A stretch of 64,000 nucleotides of DNA from Rhyzopertha dominica. Its lineage: Eukaryota > Arthropoda > Insecta > Coleoptera > Bostrichidae. Positions 22,216-33,400 of the stretch are shown piece after piece. How positions within the stretch are numbered: position 1 is the first letter of the stretch; every line of letters begins with the position of its first letter. The translations under genes were made by a program, and so were the position numbers. Where the stretch lies: positions 14,295,621 through 14,359,620 of the forward strand of contig QCXZ01000003.1 of assembly GCA_025024175.1 (NCBI GenBank). Direction: 5' to 3'. The notes below the pieces were generated by a model. The model ran no database searches. It was not told the DNA's origin and was given only the letters and a program-made list of their open reading frames with translations.

Positions 22216-24195
22216 CGAAAGTAAATGCAAAAATGTAACTAGCTTTGAATATAAAACTTATTTTTATATTCAAAGGTAACTAGTGATACAGACAGGAATT
22301 AAGGAAATTTTCGTCTAGTTATTTTGGAGCTCATGCACATCCCATCCAAAGGATTTGGATTTTATTTTAATCAGACACGCAATAAACGATTAGATTTATC
22401 AAATTGCAAGCAGCACAACTTAGAGGATTTCCTTTTGAGAGACACTCTTGAACTAAAACTGCATAAATTCCAGATTTTCAACGAATTAAAGATAGTTTTA
22501 TTTTTCACAATGGTTAATCGTGGAACAAACTCTGCAAGCGCCATGCAATATTTGCATTTCGTTTACTACTGCTCATTTGATGAGTTAGTCTTTTACTGTC
22601 AACATGCCGAAATAACATTTTTTGTGGGTAATATGAAACTTTTATAGAATATAGGTACACCACGCATTTAAACAAATAATGTAAATATGTTAGGATAAAA
22701 ATGCACGATTGTAGATATTTGAATTGAGCAAGTTAACATCTATTCCCGCTACAACCAGGAATCTTGCAAAACTAAAATTATTTTAAATTATCTTAAATAA
22801 ACTAAAAATATTAATTTTCAGATACTCTTAGTTTTCATGAACTTTTACTGTATTGGTCTATGCCAACATTATTCATAAGACTGATCAAATCCAACTGGAT
22901 GCGCTACCTTTTAGTGTGTCACAATAACATAACGCATTAATTCAGCGTACAGTTTCCATGAATGAAGTGTATGATGATACCGCAGCTGGACGATCTCTCG
23001 ACTGTCCATATGACAGCCATTGTGCTCGTTTTATACGCGGCCAGTAATGAGAAATGGCCTTTCAGCCACAACAACATGTGAATAACAGAATAAGGCGGCA
23101 TGTTGTGCATCTCATTACACAAGAGCGTCACAAAAACTGACGATCTTATCCGAGCAAGTAGATTTTTAAATCGCCGTAAGGAATAAATGCCAAGCCTTCT
23201 TGGACCAAGGCCACACTCTATATGCCCCCATACCAACATTCCACGGCTTGTCCTGCTGCATACACCGTCTTATCCGCGGATTTTTTCATATCTCTTTGAT
23301 ACACCTCTGCCTACGCGTTTATTCAAATTAACGCGGATTGTGGTCCGGCGCGTCATAACATTCCGGTTTTTGTTACAGCCCTTTAAATTTTCTATAAGAC
23401 GTATGAGTTTATAACAGAGGTGGCTTGCANAAAAACATTCGTGTTCTACTAATAAATTAAATAATAATATATGTAGGTAGGTATTGGCGCACCGAAGGGG
23501 GGGGGGGGAAGCTGCCCCCCCCCCTGGACCTGGGCTGCCAACTCTGGGCCCTTACAATTTCCCATACATTTAGCTGGTTAATTATGTGTGTATACCTAAA
23601 AATTGTCTTATTTACAAAATTGTAAATTCAGTAAAATTTATGGGCGTGTATTTCACAGTTTTTATCCAGAACTCATATTTGACCCTTGCAAATGACCTTC
23701 TCTAATAAATCGTTGTCAAATGGTTTCCAAGCTTAATCGATGCCATGTGAGTTTTGAAGCTGTAACTGCAACATCCTTGTTACGAATTGTTGTCTTAAAG
23801 CGGATATAGCTTTAAAAGACTATCTTGTTTAGGATGAGTCATAACACGATTTCTGCTTAGTTCAGCTCTTCTACCTTTTCCTATAAAGATTGTTCAACTA
23901 ACTACTGTTATATGGAATCACATCAGAAACTATCATATATTGAGTGATAAATCTAACTTTTGTACCAAATTTCTAAATTCACATTACATTTTAACAATTA
24001 ATACAAAAAAAAAATAAAAATCCATCTGCTCTCACGTTTATCATAAACGTTTATGAAAGTCAATTTATTTAATAGAAGTTTTAGGAATCCAGTACAAGCA
24101 TTAACAGCACGAATTAAAACCAGGTGTGTTGTTAAAAATGCAATTAAATATATTTCAGTTTATTTAAATCAAGCTTAATTTGGTTAATATATTAA
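22216..24195. other. No gene recognised; holds a G/C homopolymer hairpin
   Basis: A 100-codon minus frame at 22937-23239 and a 107-codon plus frame at 22324-22647 show no recognisable family. The 22930-23410 part is richer in G+C than the flanks. The G-run/C-run structure at 23497-23524 is listed separately. An N lies at 23430. Confidence 0.4.
23497..23524. repeat. G12-AAGCTG-C10 inverted homopolymer run
   Basis: Twelve consecutive G bases are followed after six bases (AAGCTG) by ten consecutive C bases. The strand can fold into a GC-only hairpin, or the G-run may form G-quadruplex-type structures. Homopolymer length may be affected by sequencing error. Confidence 0.8.
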
Positions 24196-24420
24196 GTAAA
24201 ATGCATGTCTATGCTGTGCTGTCTACACCTCAACCAACTGCAGATAGTACTATTTCGCTGTCATTACAGCTCATCAGTGCAGTTTAGGTCTAGTGTAGAC
24301 AACACGGCATAGAACTGGTTTTGCTTATAATATACCAAAGCTAGGTGGCTTTGTCATCATGTCAGTGTAATTCTGACAGATGGCATTGCCTTCCTAATTT
24401 CTTACTTTAATATATTAAGT
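24196..24420 (-). repeat. Hammerhead-bearing dispersed repeat, copy 2
   Basis: The reverse complement matches 4040-4228 (copy 1) across nearly its whole length, with about 45 extra bases between the ATGACAAAGCCACCTA block and the ribozyme core. Those extra bases include GTCTACAC, which pairs with GTGTAGAC downstream, so copy 2 is the more complete one. No Penelope-like coding sequence was seen next to it. Confidence 0.88.
24221..24300 (-). ncRNA. Hammerhead ribozyme, type I (copy 2, complete stem I)
   Basis: Read on the minus strand from 24300: outer stem I GTCTACAC pairs perfectly with GTGTAGAC at the other end (24228-24221). Inner stem I AACTGCA (24284-24278) pairs with TGCAGTT (24242-24236), with an internal loop between the two helices, as in natural hammerheads with loop-loop contacts. 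CTGATGA is at 24277-24271. Stem II is GCTGT/ACAGC with loop AATG. GAAA is at 24256-24253. Helix III is A-UAG/CUA-U with a UA loop, one pair longer than in copy 1. The triplet is AUC, with cleavage predicted between 24243 and 24242. All invariant core residues are present. Confidence 0.92.
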
Positions 24421-25530
24421 AGTCGGTTCATTTTTGAGAGCAATGCACTGGCTACCTAAGATGGTTGGCTTGACGCATAATGCTGAGGTATTTGTAATTC
24501 TGAGTTTTAATAATGTTAGTTATACATCGAGTCTCTTTCCCTGGGGAGTAAATATTACTACAATTGTATCTTTAGCACCTATACATATGAACTCCTAGCT
24601 TAAATTTCTAAAGCTTCTAGTGTGAGAAGTTGAAACTGTACTAAAAGCGAAACAGTTAATGCATTAGTCTTTGATATGTGTTAAATCTGAATCAGAAATC
24701 ATGGTCCTATTAGTAGGACTTTTAAGGTGAAATTTATGTTCCTTTGGTACTTCGTATGATATCATTATACATTATGTGGATCACGGATCTTTATTCTCCC
24801 AAACAAAATGTATCAACTCGTCTTTTGTTAAACGCGAGAGAGATACAACTGAATGCGCCTCACCTGAGTTCATCAATAACTGAATTAGTAATAAAGNGGA
24901 TTTGTATGNTCAGTATACACAGAAAACATATAAATAATTTGGGTCTTTATTTCATAGATGNTTTAAGTCGCCTTGCAGAAAATCCACGAAGATTATTCAT
25001 GGAATAAATACTTCATTAATCACTTAAGTACCTATATCTTATAAACGTTTATTATTTCTATTTATGTTGAATTATACTCTGCAGGACGNTCNTGCTTTGC
25101 CCTCCCCTAGACCAAAAGCTGGGTATGCCCATGTGGTAGGTATTCTGCCGTTGTGCTGAAATGATGGAACAAAAATGCTGTAAAAAGCCGTTTTGTTCCT
25201 TATGGAAATAATTATTCTTTTGTGACTAATAAATCATTAAGGAATTTATTACACCTAGACGGTGTTAAAAAAGAAGGTAAGATAATCGTGACGTTGACAC
25301 ATTTTACAATGCAATTTGGGGACACGATACACAAATACATGGTATGCCATNGCGCATATTCGCAGTTCTCCTTGCACAGTTGTGACGTCACTGTCGAGGA
25401 AAAATCCGCTTACTAGAACAAGTGACACGGTATTTTTAATTTAAATCTCTGTATCTTTGTTGACAATGTAGCTAGAAAACTCATTTTTTGTACTTTTACT
25501 ATTTCGATGGTGTATTAGAAATTAATCAAT
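24421..25530. other. No gene recognised; several N bases
   Basis: Ambiguous bases cluster here (about 24897, 24909, 24961, 25089, 25092, 25351), so frames are unreliable. No motif, repeat pair or RNA fold was recognised. Confidence 0.45.
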
Positions 25531-25639
25531 TACTATTGGGTAAGTGTGTGCCACAGACTGCCTATCTTCTTCGCCACCGTGGCATGATTCCCTAAAGTTA
25601 AAAAACCTGAATAACAGGGATCATAGCTATAAATGTGCT
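25531..25639 (+). repeat. 109-bp direct repeat, copy 1
   Basis: Matches 25895-26003 with about 88% identity, for example TACTATTGGGTAAGTGTGTG at both starts and GGGATCATAGCTATAAATGT at both ends. The 255 bp between the copies contain a tRNA-like cloverleaf. Confidence 0.9.
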
Positions 25640-25716
25640 GGAGGGGCGTCGATAGGCCCGCTTAAAAATATCTTGTTCGGGTATATTACTCGCCTGGCTG
25701 CGATTCCAACCAGAGT

Positions 25717-25793
25717 GCCTTGGTCGTGTTGTGATTGGTTAGCACGCCAGAGATCGGTTCTGGAGGTTTCGGGTTCGACTCCCTGCCAGGGCG
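25717..25793 (+). tRNA. tRNA-like cloverleaf, probably a tRNA-derived SINE head
   Basis: A full cloverleaf can be drawn. The acceptor stem is GCCTTGG with CCAGGGC (7 pairs, one G-U). The D-stem is GTGT/GCAC with a loop containing GG. The anticodon stem CCAGA/TCTGG is perfect, with a 7-base loop GATCGGT whose anticodon would be TCG (Arg). The variable loop is 5 bases. The T-stem is TCGGG/CCCTG with loop TTCGACT, and the B-box GGTTCGACTCC is intact. Deviations argue against a working tRNA: A instead of U at position 33, a poor A-box, and a C-U mismatch in the T-stem. It lies between two 109-bp direct repeats, so a SINE or tRNA pseudogene is the best reading. Confidence 0.55.
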
Positions 25794-25894
25794 AGTAACA
25801 ACTTTTTCGTACTGAATATTGGTCTACATACCCATTAAAAATATTATTACACGATTATACAAATAGGCGATAAAGACAATTATAAATATATAAC

Positions 25895-26003
25895 TACTAT
25901 TGGGTAAGTGTGTGCCACTGGCTGCCTATCTTCTTGGCCACCATGGCATGATTCCCTGAAGTTTAAAATCCTGAACGACGGGGATCATAGCTATAAATGT
26001 GCT
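25895..26003 (+). repeat. 109-bp direct repeat, copy 2
   Basis: Second copy of the repeat at 25531-25639, same orientation, with scattered substitutions. No coding capacity was recognised. Confidence 0.9.
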
Positions 26004-26444
26004 ATTATAATTTTCTATAATCTTGAAACAGCCTAATGGCTGCTTTGAAAAAAATTTCGTCCTTTGCAGTAAAACTGCAAGATATGCATTACAATAAATT
26101 AACTTTACCGACTTGCATTCACACATTATTTATGTATGTCGTGTGCAACCTAAGACCAACCTAACTAAAAGTCGGTACCGATCCTTACGTACAGTTTGTA
26201 ATTTTAATAGAGATTGTATTAGTGTTGCCAGAAAATAGGAAATAACACAAAAAGCATATAGAGTTGACAGGAAAATCAAAGAACGGGTCGAGAAACATAG
26301 GTCATATTGGACAAATTTGCTTTATTCATACTACAACTCGCATATAAAACTTTGAATAATCTGCTTGCTATAGTCTGCCTCTTTTGTTTCACATCTAAAA
26401 ATAAAGCAATCAATATCGAGCTTTGAACTTTGAATTAGCATTCA
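26004..26444. other. Intergenic, 3' of TEX10
   Basis: AT-rich sequence that should contain the TEX10 3' UTR on the minus strand. An AATAAA hexamer could not be assigned with confidence. No other feature was seen. Confidence 0.5.
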
Positions 26445-29383
26445 TTACCTTAATGTAAGAATATCTTTCATGCTTTGTGTTAAAAATGGGTCTGAATTTT
26501 TCTGTAAAAAATTCTTAATGCCTTCCAAATGTTCTTGATGTAAAACAGGAATAAAGTAAAACAAACTAAGAATCTTCATCATTGCTACACGCTCGTCACT
26601 TTTACATCCGGTTATTTTTATAGTTGATAAGTTGTCTAAAAAAAATAAGTTGTCACAAATTCATATAGCTTCAGTATGTTCCTAAATAACATTAAAGATT
26701 TTGGAGTTTGATTCTTTTGGTCTGGCTAAGAAAAAAGTTCCTATGAACACATGACTGGAATAGTTTCCTAACGAAGTTAGTGTCCCCTAAAGATGACTGC
26801 CAAAAGGTCGTTTCCTTTCAATTATTTGTGACAAATTTATTAAAAGTGACATCAGAGTTAATTTTTTGGAACTGAATCTATTGGTTCTATCAAAAATTGC
26901 ATAACTTAATTACAAGAAAAAGTACTACATTTTGTAAAAAAAATTAATGAAAAAATATTATGCAAAAATTTCGTCCTAAAGAATGTTTTATGCCCTAAAT
27001 AGGCTGAGCACGCTGCTACCTCCTTCCCCTAATTTAGGCAAACAATTTTTGCTAGCACTAATAGATTTGGGGCCATAAAATTAAATCTGATACAAATTTT
27101 TGTAAATATTACTCAACTAATTACTAAAGTACTTGAAATGAAAGACCTTTTGTCACCATCCAGTCCATTAAAGACATATGTCTATAAAAACTTTTGTTGC
27201 AAATTGACCCAAAAGAATCACTCCCAGAATATTTAAATACTATTCAGGAACATCACATATAATTATTAAAACAATTACCCAATATTACATCCAATTTTTT
27301 TAACAAAGAATTATTAAACAGCGTATTAGTTTGTCGTGCTATCATTGACAACTTATCCACTGTTTCTTCTGATACTTCTGCATTACAGAGGACTGATGGT
27401 AAAGTACTCAACCATATTTGGTATTTTGTTGAACTGAAAAATATCAAATATGTTTCACTGGATAAATTATGAAGCTGTGTATGACATTATTATCTAAAAG
27501 AAAGCTTGTAAGCAAGAGAGATAAATAAACAGAAATATTCAAATAAGTGTTGGAATACAATCCTGGCAAAATAAAAAATAACAAGAGGGCAAGTATTACC
27601 TACCTGTTTATCGATGGCTTATTCACAAGTGAACAAAGTAATTTGAAAACTGCAGATTTGGTTGAAAAGCTTCCATAATTATTACTGTGAAAATGTATAA
27701 CATCTTCCAACAGTTCAACCACTTTCAAACCCTTCTTTTCCCAATTTTCATAGTTATATCCCAAAATTGACTCCAAAATAACAAGTAAAGGTTTAGAATT
27801 TTGTTCATCTACATAATTCCGATTCACCAAACATCCTAAAAATATAAAGAAAATAACTACCTAACTAATGCAAATGCTTAAGATACTTACTTTTCATGTA
27901 TTTTAAAACATTTTCAGCCCATTCAATTTGTAGCTTGTTGTTTATGTTAAACTTGCAGGTTATAAGAATTCGACTTATCAATAAATTTTCATTAACACAT
28001 TTCAAATCGTTGTTTAATGCTGCTTTTACTGAAGATTTGCTTGACCTTGACCCTTCCTTTTGTGTATACGGAAAATATTTCAGTAAACAAGCTAGAAACT
28101 TCGACATATCTCTTAAATTAATCAATGTGTTCTTTTTTTCTTTGAAATAATCTGTTAACAAACCTAACGTTTTTGTGATGCATCTTAAAACAGATGCAGC
28201 TTCTTCGTTTAGGACTGTACCCTCTAAAAGTGAATAAATTTATGATATATATCACAATTGCCTACTACATATGAATGAGTAAGTCATAAGTACTTTAGCT
28301 TAGGAAACTACAATTTTTATAACAACATAAACATATCCATACTTGCCTTCACTGGTATTTACTTTTTTTTCTTCTGGTAGAACTTCCAACCAAGTTTCAT
28401 ATAGTAATGGCACCAAGGTCTCGTAATAGTTTTTCATATCACTATTCTCATCACTCGCTAACATGTATTTGTGTTCGCCAAAAAAATTTATTGGGCATCT
28501 TTGTATAAAATTTGCTTTACTATATAATGGAAATGAATTTATTTCGCCTATGTGTATTATTTTACTGCTAAAAAAGGAAATATTAGAAATTACATTAACC
28601 AAGCAGCTGATATTCATACACCCTCTCAATCCCCTCATCATGATCATCTTTAGCAAGAGAAAATTTTGCATCAAGAATATTATTCAGCCTAGTTAAAACT
28701 TTTATCCTCCAGTTAATGCTATCTTGTTTCGCTGACAAATGAATAGTAATAGTCCTTTGAGAAGAATTACTACGGAATTTTGAGAGTAGTGCTATAAAAT
28801 TTGACAGAATCTTTTCAAAATCTTCTGCTATGCAGCCCAGCGCTCTTTTAAGCAAAACGTCAATAAATAAAAGTGAATCTTCTTGTACTGACACATCAAT
28901 ATCAGTCATTGCACATCGAACATAAGATGAAAGTATATTAAAATAGGGTCGTAAGCTTTCTGCATTCATATTTTCTAATATAACATTAAGTAACTTTACT
29001 GATTCCCGTCGTACACTGCTATCCTTGTCCAAAACTAAAGGGCACACATCATGCAATAATTGTGAACTCCATTTTAGCAAAATTTCTTCTGGATATGCTG
29101 CAATTATTTGCCTTAACTCTACGCAACTATCTCTTTTAACATTTACATTGTAATGTTTAAGACGCTGTAACAACTCTTTAACATTTAATTTCCTTTTACT
29201 TAAAGGTTCAGAATCTGTCTTAGCTTTCAGCTGCTCTTGCACTACAATAGGTTTTATTTTAAAAGCAGTGTTGGTCACATTCGCACCCCTGGGTAGAACC
29301 TTTGTTTTTTCTGATTTAACCCTTAGTTTCACTTTAGCTTTTTCAGCTTTTAGATGCTTCTTGTGTCGTTGATTTTTGCCCAT
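26445..29383 (-). CDS. TEX10: TEX10/IPI1-like protein (Rix1 complex), six exons
   Basis: The family acts with PELP1 and WDR18 (yeast Rix1 complex) in late 60S ribosome maturation in the nucleus. Exon 1 (28600-29383) starts MGKNQRHKKHLKAEKAKVKL, a basic N-terminus typical of the family, then helical repeats (LKHYNVNVKRDSCVELRQII; PLVLDKDSSVRRESVKLLNV). Exon 2 is about 28343-28547 (EINSFPLYSKANFIQRCP), exon 3 27891-28223, exon 4 27604-27835, exon 5 27279-27433 and exon 6 26445-26635, ending MKDILTLR. Most junctions keep frame with GT-AG ends. Exon 1 joins exon 2 in frame using TAG|GC at 28548-28549; the exon 2/3 donor is ambiguous, since GTATGG, GTGAAG and GTAAAT give different phases. Introns are short to moderate (about 50-640 bp). 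The gene lies downstream of ERCC2 on the same strand. No disabling lesion was seen. Confidence 0.85.
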
Positions 29384-30472
29384 GTCAACAGATTACACAA
29401 AAAAGCACGTTAAACATACACCTAACCACACTTTTCTCTCTACAGGTTGTCAAGTTCGTCAAGTCAAATTGACATGAGTACTTGACGTATGTTACGTTAT
29501 AACTACAGGATGGTGTTAAAAGTATAGGTATTAATTGAAACTGTAATATAAAATAACGTTTTCATTTAAAAACGAAAAAAAAATGGACATAACAAAGTTA
29601 AAAAAACTATATCCATATAGGTAGCAGTTCAGTATCGGTTTGATTCCGATTTTCGCCACAGCAAAAATAGATTTTCAACTTGAGGTTTTTATTTGAATCA
29701 GAAATGTACCTTCCACACTTCTACTATAAATGAAGAGACGAAAACAGCAAGCAGCAGCTAGAGATAATAACAATAGTAAGTACCGAATCGAAATAAACTG
29801 ATATTTTTTGGCCTCAGTTCCCATTTGCGTTCCGAGCAAAATTGTCTATTTAGCGGTTTTCATTTCTATGACCGTTTTGACTTGAAACTTTTAATGAAAT
29901 ATGGTAAGCTCATGAACAGATGGCAGCACATACTTATACTTCTAGTAGCCATATATGCACTTAACTCAATATTGCAAAAAAATCAACTTGGATCCCTTGA
30001 TGTTTATACTTACAGATTATTTACTCATATTTCTTTTACAAGTTAATAATAAGCAAAAAATAATATCCCGCTCTAACATCAATAACTCAAATTATTCTAC
30101 AACATAATTGAATTCTTCATAAAAGCATATATTATAAAAGTAATCTATTTGTTTGCCCTTCAATCTCCATTTTTAAAAGGGAAAAGGTCATGTCATGCTC
30201 TTGACAAATAATAATTGAAATAATAAAACCTCAAAAGACTTGACAGTTGACACAAATTTATTTAAAAGACAAAAAATGGACCACCTGCGATTGCCATGCG
30301 ATTATTGTTACAACCCTTGTAGCCAGCAATTTTAAATAGTCATGAAAAAAACTAATAATTATAAAAAAAATTAATGAAACCATTGAAACATGTCACTAAA
30401 AGTATGTTTCTTTACAGATACATTCTTCTTACAAATATAGAAAAATATAAAAAAATAAATAACTTTTTAACT
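29384..30472. other. Intergenic between ERCC2 3' end and TEX10 start
   Basis: Holds the TEX10 promoter side and the ERCC2 3' UTR on the minus strand. A small inverted motif TTGACA...TGTCAA-like lies near 29455-29500. A 73-codon plus frame at 29825-30046 has no recognisable content. Confidence 0.5.
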
Positions 30473-33400
30473 TCAAGTTTGCTGTGCTTCCTTTTCAAAT
30501 TTATGGGCCTCTCTCTCCAGCTGCTCCAAAGTCAGTAAAGACACTCCTAGTTGGTCTTCCCTAGTAAACGGTTGTGCCATTTGCCGTAACCATCGTTTAG
30601 CTATCTGTGGTCAAACAAATTTTGCTTGGGTTATTCTATCATTTATTGTTAAACTCACTTGTATTGCTTCTTCAGTTGATAAATTACACAGAGAATCCTT
30701 GAGATGTTCTTGTATCCATTTTGGTAACTTAGATCGCTTATCAGATCTTGAAAACCTTTTATCCGCAAATATCATGATTCCATAATCAGTTTTTCCACGG
30801 ATGGCTCGTCCAACGCACTGGGCTGCATGACGCATGGCATCGAATGTCAGGAAATCATTCTCTCTAATCTAACAAAGTTTGTATATAAGTTTAAGTTAGG
30901 GCAACTTCATTTATATCGTTTGATTTATATTTAATCTAAGAATTTTTATTTAAAAAATAAAGTATATTAGAAAAGATTTATTAAAATGGTAATTAATGAA
31001 GATAAAAGTATGAAAACTTACTTGAAACTGGTCCCTTAGATAATCTAAACGTGCTTTCAATATCCTTGACTGAGTATAAACATATGGTATACCAAACATA
31101 AGAACGGCTCGTCCAAGATGATGATCAAAATCTACTCCTTCTGAGACTTTGCCTCTTGCAACAGAGAGTAATACTGCTCCTCTACCAGATTCACATGCCT
31201 ATTAGATAAATACAAAAAGTGTTTTTAATAATAGTACAGCTTTATGAATCATAATACTATCAAGTGTTTTTAAATATAGACTCAACCATTAATCTCTTCT
31301 TGCTTTACATAATAAAAAAGTAAACATGTGCTTTGGTTTAAATTGTAAATTTGATGATCCTTTATTGTTCAGCGAACATTAGTTTTTTTTTGTTAAAGGC
31401 ATAGTTAATTGGTACATTAGCTTTTAAATTTCAATCAAAATCTACAGATCTAAACAAAAATCCCTGACATTCAATCTTTAATTCACCTAAACAATAGTTT
31501 AACTTACCTTTATATAATACATCAGGGCAAAACTAGTTTCTGCTGAATCTTGTGTTTCTATAAACAACAGCTTGTATCGCTGAATGCTGTCAATGACGCC
31601 CTGATCATACCAGCTAGCAACTACAGATTCCAAGTATAAATATGATGTAAAGAAACATACAACACCATCAGGAACATTTGCTGCAACCTACCAAATAGAA
31701 TACAACACAGCACTAAAAAAGGCTTGCCAAAATTTTGTACTTTTTGTTATTAGCGACTAAGGGAAAGAGGAGGGGGCATTTACCAACAAAGTTAATTGAA
31801 AACCGTTTTTTCAATATAAAATATATCTGTTAATTTTGGAATACATTGTAAACTGCTTACCTCGACTAAAAGTTGTCCATAATTCCTTATAACAGCAACA
31901 TCTTCCCTCGTTTCAAATTTTGATGAAATGGCTACTTGGTCATTACCTTTTGAAACAATCTGAAATTACTTTACAATTTATAAGCTCCAATACAAGTTAG
32001 TATGCTTTACCATTGGTAACAAACAAGGCCTTGCCAAAGTCATAGTAAATGAAGACATTATAACTGGATGGAAGTTTAATATTTTCGGATACATATCCAA
32101 AGGAGATAGGGTACCTGATGTAATAACAACAGTCTGAAATCGATCAAATACTGGCTTGATTGCTATTGAAGAATCTAAACAACTAGAAACAAAATAGTTC
32201 AATATACATGGTCATTTGGAAAAAAAAATTGTACGTACCTAAAATGTAAAATAGGATTGGAGACGGTGGGTGTTTTGTCATCAAAAGGCTCAACAATTAT
32301 AGTAAATCCTTTAGTATATGTTGACACTAAGGTAGCTAGATGTGTAATTAAAATAATAGGACTAAAATCAGTTAAGTCTGAGATTTCTAACGTTCGTAAT
32401 AAGGAAGCTAAACGTTCAGCACAAAATCGCAAGGGTTTCCTCTCTATACAAACTTTCGTCTGGACATCCTTCAAGAATCCAGCAGGAGATTCCTGGACAA
32501 CATGTTGTACTCTTAGTCTTGTTTTCAGATATTCAACAAACCGTTTCAAAAAGCTTATAAAGTGTTCTGCATTTCTTATATTTCCAGGTACAACCTCTGC
32601 AATATAAGGTAATGTGACGTGACAATATTATAATTGTGTTGTCATTTTACCATTAAGAACTTCATCAGGAAGAACTGGATTTGCTAAAATAACATCAGTT
32701 TCTCTGGCTGTGCTAGCATCTCTANGTCCTTCTACTAGACGCTGGTATTCTTCCTGTAGTTTCTTTTGATCGTCTTGCCGCATTCTAGTAAAAAATTGAA
32801 TTATAAAATTATTGAAACACTTCAATTCAAATTGTGTACACATTTAAAAGCAGTTCCACTTATGAAAGATGTTCTAACTACAATAGACAGCTAAAATATA
32901 AAAATATTCTCAAATTTCACTTATGATATTCAATTGTGGGATTTTAAAATATTCAGTAAAAATACTCCTGAACTAGACTAAACTACTTTGGTGTTACTTA
33001 AAATATTATTATGTTATGTAGCCATTTTATATATACAATAGCTACATCAACAGCATACCTATTTTCTTTTCTTTTATAATAATTTATTTAATACTAGTTT
33101 CTCAATATTCACCACTATCAGTGTTAATTATGGAATACACTCCTTTATCAAAAATTTTCGTAAGAATTTCTTTATGTATGTTATGTTTTTTATATAAAAT
33201 AGATACTTATGAATATATTTTCGTTTAGACACTGCCCCTACAGCCCTACACACTCAAAAATGGATGCAAAAAGAAAGAAAGTGGTTCTGACAATCGAAAC
33301 AAAGCTGAGGTTGATTGAACATTACGAGAAAGGGGATATTGTATTTAAGTTAGCAAAAGAATACAATATTGGACTGTAAACTGTTCAGAGATAGTTTACG

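Noticed and set aside
25544..25798. 84-codon open frame covering the tRNA-like segment
   Set aside because: Spans repeat and tRNA-like sequence with no protein motif.
28547..28600. Frameshift between TEX10 exons 1 and 2
   Set aside because: The first AG after the T-run gives the wrong phase, but a TAG at 28548-28549 (exon start GCGAAATAAA at 28547) joins in frame, so no lesion is needed.
30605..30658. Premature stop near the C-terminus of ERCC2
   Set aside because: GT-AG ends and phase show it is a 54-bp intron; splicing restores the conserved tail and normal length.
32257..32607. 116-codon plus-strand open frame
   Set aside because: Antisense of ERCC2 exon 7.
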